This document shows, one piece after another, positions 16,980 to 25,065 of a stretch of DNA of 64,000 nucleotides (position 1 is the stretch's first letter; the number at the start of each line of letters is the position of its first letter). The position numbers were made by a program, and so were the translations under genes. The notes beneath the pieces were generated by a model that saw nothing but the letters and a program-made list of their open reading frames with translations, did no database searches and was not told the origin of the DNA. Origin of the DNA: Alphaproteobacteria bacterium (GTDB lineage Bacteria > Pseudomonadota > Alphaproteobacteria > SMXS01); contig JANQQJ010000037.1 of the NCBI GenBank assembly GCA_028284945.1, positions 1 through 64,000 on the forward strand, read 5' to 3'.

Positions 16980-18440
16980 CTACTCCCCGACGGCAACTTC
17001 CATAGTGACGGGCACGGCGGCGATCTGCGTCTCGCGCTCACCGATCATCGACTTGAACGCCATCAACTGTTCACCGTCCAGCTTTCGGCCGGTGGGAAGT
17101 TTCAGGCCAGCCGGGTTGACGTGCTTGCCATGCTTGATGACTTCATAATGCAGGTGCGGGCCGGTTGACCGGCCGGTGGACCCGACATAGCCGATGATCT
17201 GACCCTGGTTGACTTTCACGCCTTTCTTGATGCCCTTGGCATAACCGTTCAGATGCGCATAGGCGGTCTGGAATGTGTCGTTGTGGCGGATTCGGATGTA
17301 TTTGCCATAGCCGCCAAACCGTGACGCGCGCTCGATGACACCGTCACCGGCAGCCTTGATCGGGGTGCCGCGTTTGGCACCAAAATCACTACCCTTGTGC
17401 ATCTTGGTATATCCCAGGATCGGGTGTTTGCGCTTACCGAAGCCCGAGGTCAGCCGCGCGCCATCTATCGGCGTGCGAAGCAATGCTTTGCGGACGCTTT
17501 GTCCATCGGCGTGGTAATAGTCGGACCGGCCATCGTCGCTCGCCGTATAGCGGTAAAGCTCCAGTTTCTTGCCGCGCAGCGTCATGCTGGCATAGAGGAT
17601 GTTACCGTTCTTCATCGGTTGGCCGGACTGATCGACATAGCGTTCGAAGAAGACCTCGAACGAGTCCCCCGCGCGAATTTCACGCTGAAAGTCGACATCC
17701 CAACTGAAGATGTTGATCTGGTTAACGATCACGTCATGCGGGACACCGGCACGCTGCATGGCCATGTAGAGACTGTCTGAAATGCGGCCTTGGGCGCGCG
17801 CCATTACCGGGGTCAATTCGATGGTCATCAACGCGGCTTCATAGAGACCATCATTGTTGCGCTCCGCGACAATGGCCTTTTCAACGTCGGGCTGCAGCCG
17901 AACCGCCATCAGCGTGTCCGGGCGCAACGGGTCGAAGGTCAGGTCGATATCCTGCCCCGCGCGCAGCCGCCGCATATTGAAGTGCTTCGACAAAGCAACA
18001 ACAACGCTGTTGGCTTCCATGCGTTGAGCGCCGGCGCGTACTAACGTATCGAGCAGGGTGTCGCCGCGCTTTACCGTCGCCGTGCGTTGATGGTGCAGGT
18101 GTTCTTCTGCTTCAACGGCCTCGGCAATAACCGACATAGCAGGTGCTGCCGTCTTTCCGGAGAGCCATGCCGGCGGGGATTTCACCGCGGCAATCTCAAT
18201 CGGTTGAGCCGCTACCTTCGGCGTCAGCCATGCGATTTTTGGGGTGGCTTGATCAGTTTGCGCGATGGTGGGCGGCTCTGCGGGGGCGTCGACCGTATCA
18301 ACATGCTGCAGGAGGCCCAAAGCAGCGCTTCCGGCAATAAGCAGAAACAGAACGAGCGCTTGTGAAAACCAGGGTGGCGTGCCGATACCGCGCGCGAGAT
18401 TAGGATGGCTGAATCGTAACTTGTTGAGAATCCTCAGCAT
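16980..18440 (-). CDS. M23 family peptidoglycan endopeptidase, membrane-anchored
   Basis: A 486-residue protein with one N-terminal transmembrane helix (about 27-45), a Pro/Ala linker, a LysM/OapA-like segment (HHQRTATVKRGDTLLDTLVR, about 118-135), a middle domain, and a C-terminal LytM/M23 domain. The zinc-site motifs are present: HxxxD within HKGSDFGAKRGTPI and HLHYEV. It resembles the MepM/YebA class that cuts peptide cross-links in the cell wall to allow growth. All metal ligands are visible, so it should be active rather than an EnvC-type activator. Six GANTC sites lie upstream (18529-18652), suggesting cell-cycle-linked expression. Confidence 0.9.
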   Translation of the reverse strand: MLRILNKLRFSHPNLARGIGTPPWFSQALVLFLLIAGSAALGLLQHVDTVDAPAEPPTIAQTDQATPKIAWLTPKVAAQPIEIAAVKSPPAWLSGKTAAPAMSVIAEAVEAEEHLHHQRTATVKRGDTLLDTLVRAGAQRMEANSVVVALSKHFNMRRLRAGQDIDLTFDPLRPDTLMAVRLQPDVEKAIVAERNNDGLYEAALMTIELTPVMARAQGRISDSLYMAMQRAGVPHDVIVNQINIFSWDVDFQREIRAGDSFEVFFERYVDQSGQPMKNGNILYASMTLRGKKLELYRYTASDDGRSDYYHADGQSVRKALLRTPIDGARLTSGFGKRKHPILGYTKMHKGSDFGAKRGTPIKAAGDGVIERASRFGGYGKYIRIRHNDTFQTAYAHLNGYAKGIKKGVKVNQGQIIGYVGSTGRSTGPHLHYEVIKHGKHVNPAGLKLPTGRKLDGEQLMAFKSMIGERETQIAAVPVTMEVAVGE

Positions 18441-18528
18441 TCCCTCTTCCGCAATTGTGCGCGCGGCGCAGTTTTCGATATCTTGGGGAGCCCCCTCGGC
18501 CTCATCCCTAGATGTTGATCCCCAACAT

Positions 18529-18652
18529 GAATCGCAAGCGAATCACTGTCAATGGCTAAAGTCTTGATTAGCAGGGATTTCCGGCATTTTTGCGGCCTGA
18601 TTCGGTCTTTTCAGTGCCGAATCACGATTAAAAGGTGAATCAAGTGCGATTC
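18529..18652. promoter_or_regulatory. cluster of six GANTC (CcrM-type) sites
   Basis: GANTC occurs at 18529, 18540, 18599, 18619, 18637 and 18648, six sites in 124 bp where about 0.5 is expected for random sequence. In alphaproteobacteria CcrM methylates GANTC and the hemimethylated state times transcription through the cell cycle. Two of the sites sit in an inverted repeat TGATTCGG / CCGAATCA (18598-18605 and 18617-18624). The cluster lies between the M23 peptidase start and the tRNA gene. The sites are directly seen; the regulatory role is inferred. Confidence 0.55.
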
Positions 18653-18735
18653 GGGCTTGTTCTGACTAGCGCGGCGCATTTTAGAGGCATTGACTTGACC
18701 GCCCGGGAGCCGATATAGCTGCGCGCTCGTTGAAT

Positions 18736-18811
18736 GGGGCCATAGCTCAGTTGGGAGAGCGCTAGCTTTGCAAGCTTGAGGTCATCGGTTCGATCCCGAT
18801 TGGCTCCACCA
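18736..18811 (+). tRNA. tRNA-Ala (anticodon TGC)
   Basis: A complete cloverleaf of 76 nt: acceptor stem GGGGCCA / TGGCTCC, D-arm AGCTCAGTTGGGAGAGC, anticodon loop CTTTGCAAG with anticodon TGC, T-arm with GGTTCGATCC, and an encoded CCA end. The acceptor stem contains the G3-U70 wobble pair that identifies alanine tRNAs. No repeat of its 3' end was noticed nearby that would indicate an integrated element. Confidence 0.97.
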
Positions 18812-18838
18812 TTCAACCCCCGGACAATCAGATCATAC

Positions 18839-19426
18839 TCAGGTTTCAACACCGGGCAGGTGCGGAATTGCGAAGCCGTCTCCTAGAGATAAGGAACCAG
18901 GGATCGCCCATTTGGGGGTGGAGCGCTCTGCCAGCTTCTGGCCGGCATATTTGATCGTTCCGGTGCCCTTGCAGTCGCCACTTGCGATTTCGACGATCCG
19001 TCCATTTCTGATCTTGAGCGTAACGCCTGTGAGCGTCAGCAGCAGGGCCACATCGAAGACAAGATTGGCGATCAGTTTTTCGCCGGATAGAAGGTCGATG
19101 GATGGCGCATGGGTTGACCGGATCTTGTGATCGACCAGCGGAACCAGTGCCGTTTCCTCGGGCGGGTGCCTGAGCGGATCGCGATACTCCTGAAGCTGCT
19201 TTAGCTTTGCCCAGGTGCCGCCGACAATCTCGATCAGTTTTACATCAAGCGCTTCGGCCAGTGCGTCAGCGAGTGTCGACTTGGCCGCAGGCCAGCTTAT
19301 GTCTGGCAAGTCGCCAATACGCGTCTGCAGGTCGGATAGTGCAGGTTCATCCAGTATCTCTCTCTGCATTGACGGCTCTTCTGTTTCGAACAGAAGCGAC
19401 GCAAGGTTTTGTGGGGATGCGGGCAT
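18839..19426 (-). CDS. unknown protein at the end of the cytochrome operon
   Basis: A 195-residue soluble-looking protein with no signal peptide. AGGAG lies 8 nt before its ATG, which is 16 bp after the stop of the CARDB gene, so it is likely the last gene of the same operon. The N-terminal half is helical with acidic/Leu-rich segments (TLADALAEALDVKLIEIVGG); the central part has a hydrophobic beta stretch (FDVALLLTLTGVTLKIRNG) and the end is Gly/Pro-rich. No motif recognised. A soluble partner of the upstream DUF2235 and CARDB proteins is possible but unsupported. Confidence 0.6.
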   Translation of the reverse strand: MPASPQNLASLLFETEEPSMQREILDEPALSDLQTRIGDLPDISWPAAKSTLADALAEALDVKLIEIVGGTWAKLKQLQEYRDPLRHPPEETALVPLVDHKIRSTHAPSIDLLSGEKLIANLVFDVALLLTLTGVTLKIRNGRIVEIASGDCKGTGTIKYAGQKLAERSTPKWAIPGSLSLGDGFAIPHLPGVET

Positions 19427-19442
19427 GTTCTTGTCTCCTGGC

Positions 19443-21029
19443 CTAGACCATGGCGTCTAGCTGCTGATGGCCGCTGTCGCGTCGCGGGCGAATGCTCAAC
19501 GCTGGCAGACGGATATCGCCGCTGCCTGCCTCGACCAGCTGGTGGCCGGGGTCGGTTCCGGCCCTGGCGCGCAACGTGGGAACATGGGCGTGGCCTTGAG
19601 TGCTGTTGTCGGTTGGAGCGACTTGTCCTCCGCGGCGGCCGACGAACAAAGCTGTCCCGATCGCAGCCAAGACAGCGGCCCCCAAGGCAACGATCAATAT
19701 GGTGGTCAGGCCATATCCTGCTGGTTGCTCCGGACGCTCAGGGATAATGACATCGACCGGGTCAGTTTCAGGATCGTCAGTCTGCGAGGGCGGCTCGGGC
19801 TGTTCGACTGGTGGCGCCAGCGTGGGTTCCTCTGGCGGCTGCTGAGGCGCTTCCGGCGGCATCGGCGGCAGATCGACCTGTCCACTGATGCCCCGGTTAT
19901 TGTCCTCCCGCAGTTCGAAAATCAGCTGACCGGGGTCGACGTCGACCAGAAAGCGGGGCGCCCTTGAACGCCAGTCGTCTGGCACCGCAATGTCCAGCAT
20001 AGCTTCAAAATTCTCACCAGCATTCAAAACAGGTACGACCGCGCTTCGCACCGGCGTGCCGCTTGCCTGTTCGCGCACAGCGATCCGCGATTCTGGACTT
20101 CGGGCAGTGCCAGTGTTTGTTACGAGAACAGCCATGACCACCATATTGCGCAGCTCGTCGAATTTGGCCTCGGCGCTTGATATGACGAGGTCCGGACGCA
20201 ATGGCTGGCCGAGCTGCACCGGTTGTGAGGTTCGCGCGTTGTTGTCTTCATTCAATTCCAGAATCGTGTCTCCGGGGTCGACACGGACTTCTACTTGTCT
20301 GCTGTCGCCAAGCCATTCACGGGGGATTTTGGCCTGAGCGTTGGTTTTCACGCCGCGACCCGGTCCAAGTCTTTCAATGTCGACAGCGGCAAGCCTGGTT
20401 CGCGACTCCAGTTCAAAAATCATCGCCGTTGTCGGTGGTGATGCTCTTTGGCCGACATTTTCAACGGCTAACTCAATAGTCAGCGCGCTCTCCTCGGCAA
20501 TGAACTCAGCAGCGCCTAAAGAGAGTGCCAAATCAGGTCGGTCAGCGGCCCGGCGGATCTCAATGTCCACCGCATTGACGGGGTTTCCCGGGCCCTCGCG
20601 CCGCAGATTGATGGTTTGAAGATTCTCTTCAACGATGGCTGCGATTCGAAGGCGTGTATTGAGGTCTTCGTCGTCTTTGGTGTTGACGTTAAGGCTGTAA
20701 CTATAGCCGTTGTCCAGACCGGCCTGGCGCATGTTCTGGCGGGCGGACTGCGTATTGAACAGGCCTGGTGTGACCCGAAAGCTCCGCCCCTTTATCAGAA
20801 GGGCGATGTCATCAAAGCCCTCGGCTTGAATGGTCTTGGCAATTGCATCCCAGTTGATGGCCTGCATAAAACTTCTGATCGCCGGGGGCTCAGCAAATAC
20901 GTCTTTGACATTACCGGCCTCATCGACCTGCAAGCTCACGATTACATCGAGGCCTTCGGCAAAGGCCGGCGAAGTAGTCCCGAGCAGCATGACCGCGACA
21001 AAGGCTCGGTGAAGCAGGCGCAGGGTCAT
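19443..21029 (-). CDS. CARDB-repeat protein with C-terminal membrane anchor
   Basis: A 528-residue exported protein: signal peptide (1-24, SPAFA), an N-terminal domain of unknown fold (about 25-160), two CARDB-type beta-sandwich repeats (about 165-280 and 285-390), each ending in a matching signature (VDPGDTILELNEDNN, then VDPGQLIFELREDNN), a Pro/Glu-rich linker (about 393-435) and one transmembrane helix (about 440-465) before a cytoplasmic tail. CARDB domains are adhesion or scaffolding modules. The ATG overlaps the stop of the DUF2235 gene by 4 bp (ATGA), implying translational coupling. It may hold the hydrolase or cytochromes at the membrane (inference). Confidence 0.72.
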   Translation of the reverse strand: MTLRLLHRAFVAVMLLGTTSPAFAEGLDVIVSLQVDEAGNVKDVFAEPPAIRSFMQAINWDAIAKTIQAEGFDDIALLIKGRSFRVTPGLFNTQSARQNMRQAGLDNGYSYSLNVNTKDDEDLNTRLRIAAIVEENLQTINLRREGPGNPVNAVDIEIRRAADRPDLALSLGAAEFIAEESALTIELAVENVGQRASPPTTAMIFELESRTRLAAVDIERLGPGRGVKTNAQAKIPREWLGDSRQVEVRVDPGDTILELNEDNNARTSQPVQLGQPLRPDLVISSAEAKFDELRNMVVMAVLVTNTGTARSPESRIAVREQASGTPVRSAVVPVLNAGENFEAMLDIAVPDDWRSRAPRFLVDVDPGQLIFELREDNNRGISGQVDLPPMPPEAPQQPPEEPTLAPPVEQPEPPSQTDDPETDPVDVIIPERPEQPAGYGLTTILIVALGAAVLAAIGTALFVGRRGGQVAPTDNSTQGHAHVPTLRARAGTDPGHQLVEAGSGDIRLPALSIRPRRDSGHQQLDAMV

Positions 21030-22069
21030 GGTTCGCTATTGGCCGGGTCGTCCAGCCAGGCCTGATGTTTCAGAAGCGGTTCAGGGCGATAGTTCTGGTC
21101 CTCGCGCCAACGCCGAATTGTACTATCCGAGATATTCTCAGGTGCTGGCGGGGCATCACGGATCGATTTCATCCAGTAGACGAGCTTCTTGAAGACGTTA
21201 CCCGACCCGGTATTCGCCAGCGGTGCCATCGGGTTGGACGTAAATTCGGGCGAGGTCAGCATGTCCTGGTCGAGTTCCAGCCCCAGGTTCTGGGCTGCCC
21301 CTGCCAGCCAGTGAAACGCACCGTTGGAGAGCCCGCGTTCAACACCGCCACCACCGACGGATCCGTGAACGCCGGGAAACCACACCTGCTTGACGGTCTG
21401 ACCGGGCCTGACCTTGCTCTCCCATAGGGTTACCGGAAACAGCTTGCGCTGCTCGTCAATGGCGACCGCGTGATAGGCGTTTTTGACAATGCGGCTGAGC
21501 TTGATGTCATGGAATCTGTACCGCTCTGCAGATAGGGCGCTGAACACGAAGCCCTTGGGAATGCCGCGCTGGCCGACGGTGTCCCATACGCCCAGAAAAG
21601 TAACATCGGCCACTTTTCCGTATTCGGTGCGCAGCTCGACCACCTTTGGATCGTCTGGGCCGATTTTGTGCGACTGATAATACTTCTGGGCCAGAATGGT
21701 CTTGTCGATGTGTTTGCGGGAGATAATGCCGCAGCTTCGGATCAGTCCGGCCAGGCTGCGCGCGGTATACGCGCCACGGCTGAAGCCGAAAATATAGATC
21801 TCGTCACCGGCGTGGTGGTTGAAGCACAAGAAGCGATAGGCGTCCTGAACATTCTTTTCCAGGCCAGCCCCGAACGCCCCACCCAGAAACCGGTCAACGC
21901 GGGCCAGCCGGCCTTCGCCCGATCCCACGCCCTCGTCATAGAAGACGACTTGTTCGGTACTGTCTTTTGCGTGATCGAGAACCGATTGGGCCATCAAAAC
22001 GACGTTGGTCGGGTTTGGCGCGTCGAGGCGGTTCCACGTACCGTCAAGGCAAACAACAAGCCGTTTCAT
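21026..22069 (-). CDS. DUF2235 alpha/beta hydrolase (Tle1-like phospholipase domain)
   Basis: A 347-residue protein beginning MKRLVVCLDGTWN, the typical opening of the DUF2235 family. The nucleophile elbow is GFSRG (Ser97), followed by AYTARSLAGLI; Asp and His of the triad lie further on, with HGSVGGGG a candidate His region. DUF2235 includes the Tle1 phospholipase effectors of type VI secretion and also stand-alone hydrolases. No signal peptide and no T6SS genes are seen, so a cytoplasmic or partner-delivered hydrolase is more likely. A longer upstream reading frame is rejected because it would run into the preceding cytochrome gene, whose stop is at 22072. Gap to that gene is 2 bp. Confidence 0.82.
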   Translation of the reverse strand: MKRLVVCLDGTWNRLDAPNPTNVVLMAQSVLDHAKDSTEQVVFYDEGVGSGEGRLARVDRFLGGAFGAGLEKNVQDAYRFLCFNHHAGDEIYIFGFSRGAYTARSLAGLIRSCGIISRKHIDKTILAQKYYQSHKIGPDDPKVVELRTEYGKVADVTFLGVWDTVGQRGIPKGFVFSALSAERYRFHDIKLSRIVKNAYHAVAIDEQRKLFPVTLWESKVRPGQTVKQVWFPGVHGSVGGGGVERGLSNGAFHWLAGAAQNLGLELDQDMLTSPEFTSNPMAPLANTGSGNVFKKLVYWMKSIRDAPPAPENISDSTIRRWREDQNYRPEPLLKHQAWLDDPANSEP

Positions 22070-22071
22070 CT

Positions 22072-23502
22072 TTAAAGCCCTTTCAAATATTCGATCAACG
22101 CTGACTTCTCGTCCGGTGCGAGGGTGGTGCCCCATATATGCCCGGCGTTCCCGTTGCCTTTTTCAGCGGTATCAAAGCGAAATCCTTCTGCTGCTGCCTC
22201 CGGTCCGCTGGAGACGAACCCCACCCGGTCGAGATCAACCAGGTCATAGCCGCGGTAAAAAACCTTTGGCCGTTCACCGGGTGGGCTCAACAGATCTTCA
22301 AGCGTCGGCACCGAGCCATTGTGCAGGTAGGGAGCCAGTAACCAGACACTGATCAGCGGGCGCGCCACATAGCCTTTGGCGCCCTGCAGCGGTACCTCGT
22401 CGATCCCAAGGGTTTTGGTCAGCCGGTTCATCCGGTCGGCATGCGGCTGTTGCCACGCCCGCACATGCTCCGGATCGGTGCCGATTTCTGAGAGCGGGAT
22501 GGCGGTACCCACACGGGCCCCATCCAGCGCGTGGCAGGAGGCGCAATCGCGGGCGAAAATTTCCGCGCCTGCTGCCGATTTAACCTGGTCGATGTCGCCG
22601 GGGTAAGGCGGCGGGGCAAGATCGCGCATATAGGCCTCGATCCAGTCATTGCGCTCATCGAAGGTAGTTCCTGGAAAAGACCCAGCGCCCAGCGCCGATG
22701 TCGCGATCACGCTGGCGACCGTTGTCGCTTCACCCCCGGCATGCACGAGCTGGCCATCCCGCTGACCCATCATCCAGAGGGCCGGAAAATCGGTGTTGCT
22801 GACGCTGTCGTCTATCGCCATCTGGGTCAGAACGAATTTGGGCAGGTTGAAGGCGTCGTCCCGTCCGGGGCCCCAGTCCGTGCGGGTCTCCATCCAGGCC
22901 ATTTGGTCTTCGGCGATCAGCAGCGCCTTGCGGGTGGCGGGGATGATGACGAATTTGTAGAGCGCGACATCGATCCAATCCATTTCGAAGTGGAGCGCGA
23001 TTTCCGGCAACAATCGTGAGGAACTGAAGCGTCGGTCGTTGGCGGCAGCAAACAAGAATCTTAACAATGCCTGTACATCGACCGTGTGGCCGGGTCCGCC
23101 AACCGCAAAGCGCGGGTTTTCGCCCGGGGTCAGCCGGTAAGACGTCGTGTGACAGAACGCGCAATTGACGGTAACACGCTCAAAACCTTTGCGCTTGATC
23201 GACATTCCGACAGGCAGGCGTTCGCCTTCTTCCCAGGCGAGACCGAACGCCCCATATCCGCCGGGGCCATCAATCAGATCGGGAAAGACGCGCGGCAGGA
23301 TCATGAAGATCGGATAGGGAATGCCAGCCAGAAACTCGCCGCCAAGGGAGCCATATTTGAATTGCTCGGTTGCGCTGGCGAATTGTTGTTCCTCTGACTT
23401 GAAGAATTTCCACCAGGTGACCCCGGCGCCGATCGCAACCAGGATCAGGACCAGACCTGCGGCCACCATGGCGCGGCGCTTCCATGATTTGGTGGCGCTC
23501 AC
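22072..23502 (-). CDS. membrane-anchored dihaem cytochrome c, paralogue 1
   Basis: A 476-residue protein with an uncleaved N-terminal transmembrane helix (about 11-31) and two haem c motifs: CAFCH (114-118) and CASCH (320-324). Before haem 1 is the block FKYGSLGGEFLAGIP and after haem 2 APYLHNGSVPTLEDLL and FYRGYDLVDLDRVGFVS. These blocks recur in the next gene (23518-25065), so the pair arose by duplication. The general plan, two separate haem domains and a conserved late His-Asn-Gly, recalls the dihaem peroxidase/MauG/RoxA superfamily; electron transfer to or from an oxidative enzyme is the safest reading. Start supported by 15-bp spacing from the previous stop. Confidence 0.8.
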   Translation of the reverse strand: MSATKSWKRRAMVAAGLVLILVAIGAGVTWWKFFKSEEQQFASATEQFKYGSLGGEFLAGIPYPIFMILPRVFPDLIDGPGGYGAFGLAWEEGERLPVGMSIKRKGFERVTVNCAFCHTTSYRLTPGENPRFAVGGPGHTVDVQALLRFLFAAANDRRFSSSRLLPEIALHFEMDWIDVALYKFVIIPATRKALLIAEDQMAWMETRTDWGPGRDDAFNLPKFVLTQMAIDDSVSNTDFPALWMMGQRDGQLVHAGGEATTVASVIATSALGAGSFPGTTFDERNDWIEAYMRDLAPPPYPGDIDQVKSAAGAEIFARDCASCHALDGARVGTAIPLSEIGTDPEHVRAWQQPHADRMNRLTKTLGIDEVPLQGAKGYVARPLISVWLLAPYLHNGSVPTLEDLLSPPGERPKVFYRGYDLVDLDRVGFVSSGPEAAAEGFRFDTAEKGNGNAGHIWGTTLAPDEKSALIEYLKGL

Positions 23503-23517
23503 CGGCGGTCCCTTGCG

Positions 23518-25065
23518 CTAGAAGGTCTTGAGATATTCAACGATCGCATCCTTGTCTTCCGGCGGCAGGTCGGTGCCATAGGCTGGGCCGTCATGACCCC
23601 GGTTGCTGTTGCCTGCCCATTTACTGGCGACGCACTGGTTTTCGTCGTGCCGATTGTCGGGATTGGTTTCTGAAGCGCAGTCGGTGGTGAGCGGCGAATC
23701 CGCAACACAGCGTGTCTCAAATCGAAAAAATACTTCGCCATCCTGCGCCGGGATGTCCGAAACAAAGCCCAGCTTGTCTCGGTCAACAACGTCGTTGCCC
23801 CGATAGAAGAAGGCTGGTCGGTTCTCAGCCGGTTCCAGCAAGTCGCGCATGGTCGGTACCGACCCGTTATGCAGATAGGGCGCGCGCAGCCAGACGCCGT
23901 CGAGCGGCATATTGGCGTAGCCATGGGTCTTACGGAAACGGCGAAACCGTTCTTCTGGAAAGCCGGCATAAAGATTCGATTGCTCGACGGCGAGCGCATA
24001 GGTGTAGTTGTCCAGGCGGCAGGGGTCGGTGCGGATGTCCTCGATCGGTTCGACCGTTCCAACCTTGCTGCCAGCGAAATCACGGCCGGAGGCTCCGTGA
24101 CAGGCCGCGCAATATTGCCGGTATAGCGGTGCGCCACGGTCTGCCAGGGCCGTATCGATGGGGAACGGATAGGGCGGTGGTTCCGCGCCATCGCGCAGCC
24201 AGTCGGCAATGAAGTCTAGCGATTTCCGGTCCAGGGTCGTCGGCACACCGCCGCTGCCGAAGGATGCGCTGCGATTGCGTTCTTCAACGGAATCATTGTT
24301 GCCGTCCCAGTGGAGTTTCATGCCCTCGCGCTGGCCCTGTAGCCACAGTGACGGAAAATCCACCGTACCAATCATCTCTTCATCGGGAAGGTCTTCGAAC
24401 GGCCAGTTCAGTAGTGCCTTGGCGGAGTTGAATGTATCGAACCGCCCGACGCCTGCTTCCGGTTCCCGCTTCAAGAAGCGGAACCGGTGCCGTGCCAGAA
24501 TCAGGAATTCCTTGATTGCAGGAACCGCCAGATAGAGCTGGTATCGCTCAAAAAGGGAGTAGTCAGCGCCGGCATCTTCTGCGGCCTGAACGACTTGCCA
24601 CGGGTTGAATTTTTCATCCAGCGCACATTCGCTCAAAATTTGCGTGAACCGCACGAGATCGAGCCGATTGGCCGGCATGCCGACCACGACCTGCCGTTCG
24701 CTAGCAGCCGTTTCGCGATAGGTGCCGGCGTGACAGGCCGCGCAATTGAGGAACATGCGGTCGAGCCCCAGAGTGCGGCGCATGGATGTCCCGACAGGTC
24801 GGTCTTGCCCGGGTTCAAAGATCAGACCTAGGGATTCCCACCCGTCGCCGGGGAAGTACTCGGCACACAGCTTGGGCAGGCCATTCCAGATGCCGACCGG
24901 AATGCCGGCTATCCGGTCCCCGCCGGTCGACCCATATTTGAAGTGCGCGACCGGGTCGTCATAGTAGGTTTGCGGGACATCGCGGGTGAGGTGCACCGTC
25001 AGCCAAATCCCAGCCGCAATCACGAGCAGGACCAAGCTCAACGCAATGCGCCACAGCCATCGCAT
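23518..25065 (-). CDS. membrane-anchored dihaem cytochrome c, paralogue 2
   Basis: A 515-residue protein with an N-terminal anchor (about 5-26) and two CAACH haem motifs (108-112 and 319-323). It shares with its downstream neighbour FKYGSTGGDRIAGIP, RPVG.SMRR before haem 1 and PYLHNGSVPTMRDLL with FYRGNDVVDRDKLGFVS after haem 2. It differs by an insert of about 40 residues near the C-terminus with three Cys (CVADSPLTTDCASETN and ENQCVAS). Its ATG overlaps the stop of the monohaem gene by one base. Likely periplasm-facing, acting with the paralogue. Dedicated enzyme or electron shuttle cannot be decided. Confidence 0.8.
   Translation of the reverse strand: MRWLWRIALSLVLLVIAAGIWLTVHLTRDVPQTYYDDPVAHFKYGSTGGDRIAGIPVGIWNGLPKLCAEYFPGDGWESLGLIFEPGQDRPVGTSMRRTLGLDRMFLNCAACHAGTYRETAASERQVVVGMPANRLDLVRFTQILSECALDEKFNPWQVVQAAEDAGADYSLFERYQLYLAVPAIKEFLILARHRFRFLKREPEAGVGRFDTFNSAKALLNWPFEDLPDEEMIGTVDFPSLWLQGQREGMKLHWDGNNDSVEERNRSASFGSGGVPTTLDRKSLDFIADWLRDGAEPPPYPFPIDTALADRGAPLYRQYCAACHGASGRDFAGSKVGTVEPIEDIRTDPCRLDNYTYALAVEQSNLYAGFPEERFRRFRKTHGYANMPLDGVWLRAPYLHNGSVPTMRDLLEPAENRPAFFYRGNDVVDRDKLGFVSDIPAQDGEVFFRFETRCVADSPLTTDCASETNPDNRHDENQCVASKWAGNSNRGHDGPAYGTDLPPEDKDAIVEYLKTF

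Noticed and set aside
18640-18852. Minus-strand reading frame of 70 codons across the tRNA gene (contains NRDRTDDLKLAKLALSQLS)
   Set aside because: It is antisense to tRNA-Ala; this phrase is a known artefact of translating tRNA genes.
21026-22069. DUF2235 gene as type VI secretion effector
   Set aside because: No VgrG, Hcp, PAAR or immunity-like gene in the neighbourhood.
22072-25065. Calling the pair classical cytochrome c peroxidases
   Set aside because: Haem motifs and layout agree broadly, but size, N-terminal anchors and the other conserved blocks differ from CcpA; left as dihaem cytochromes.
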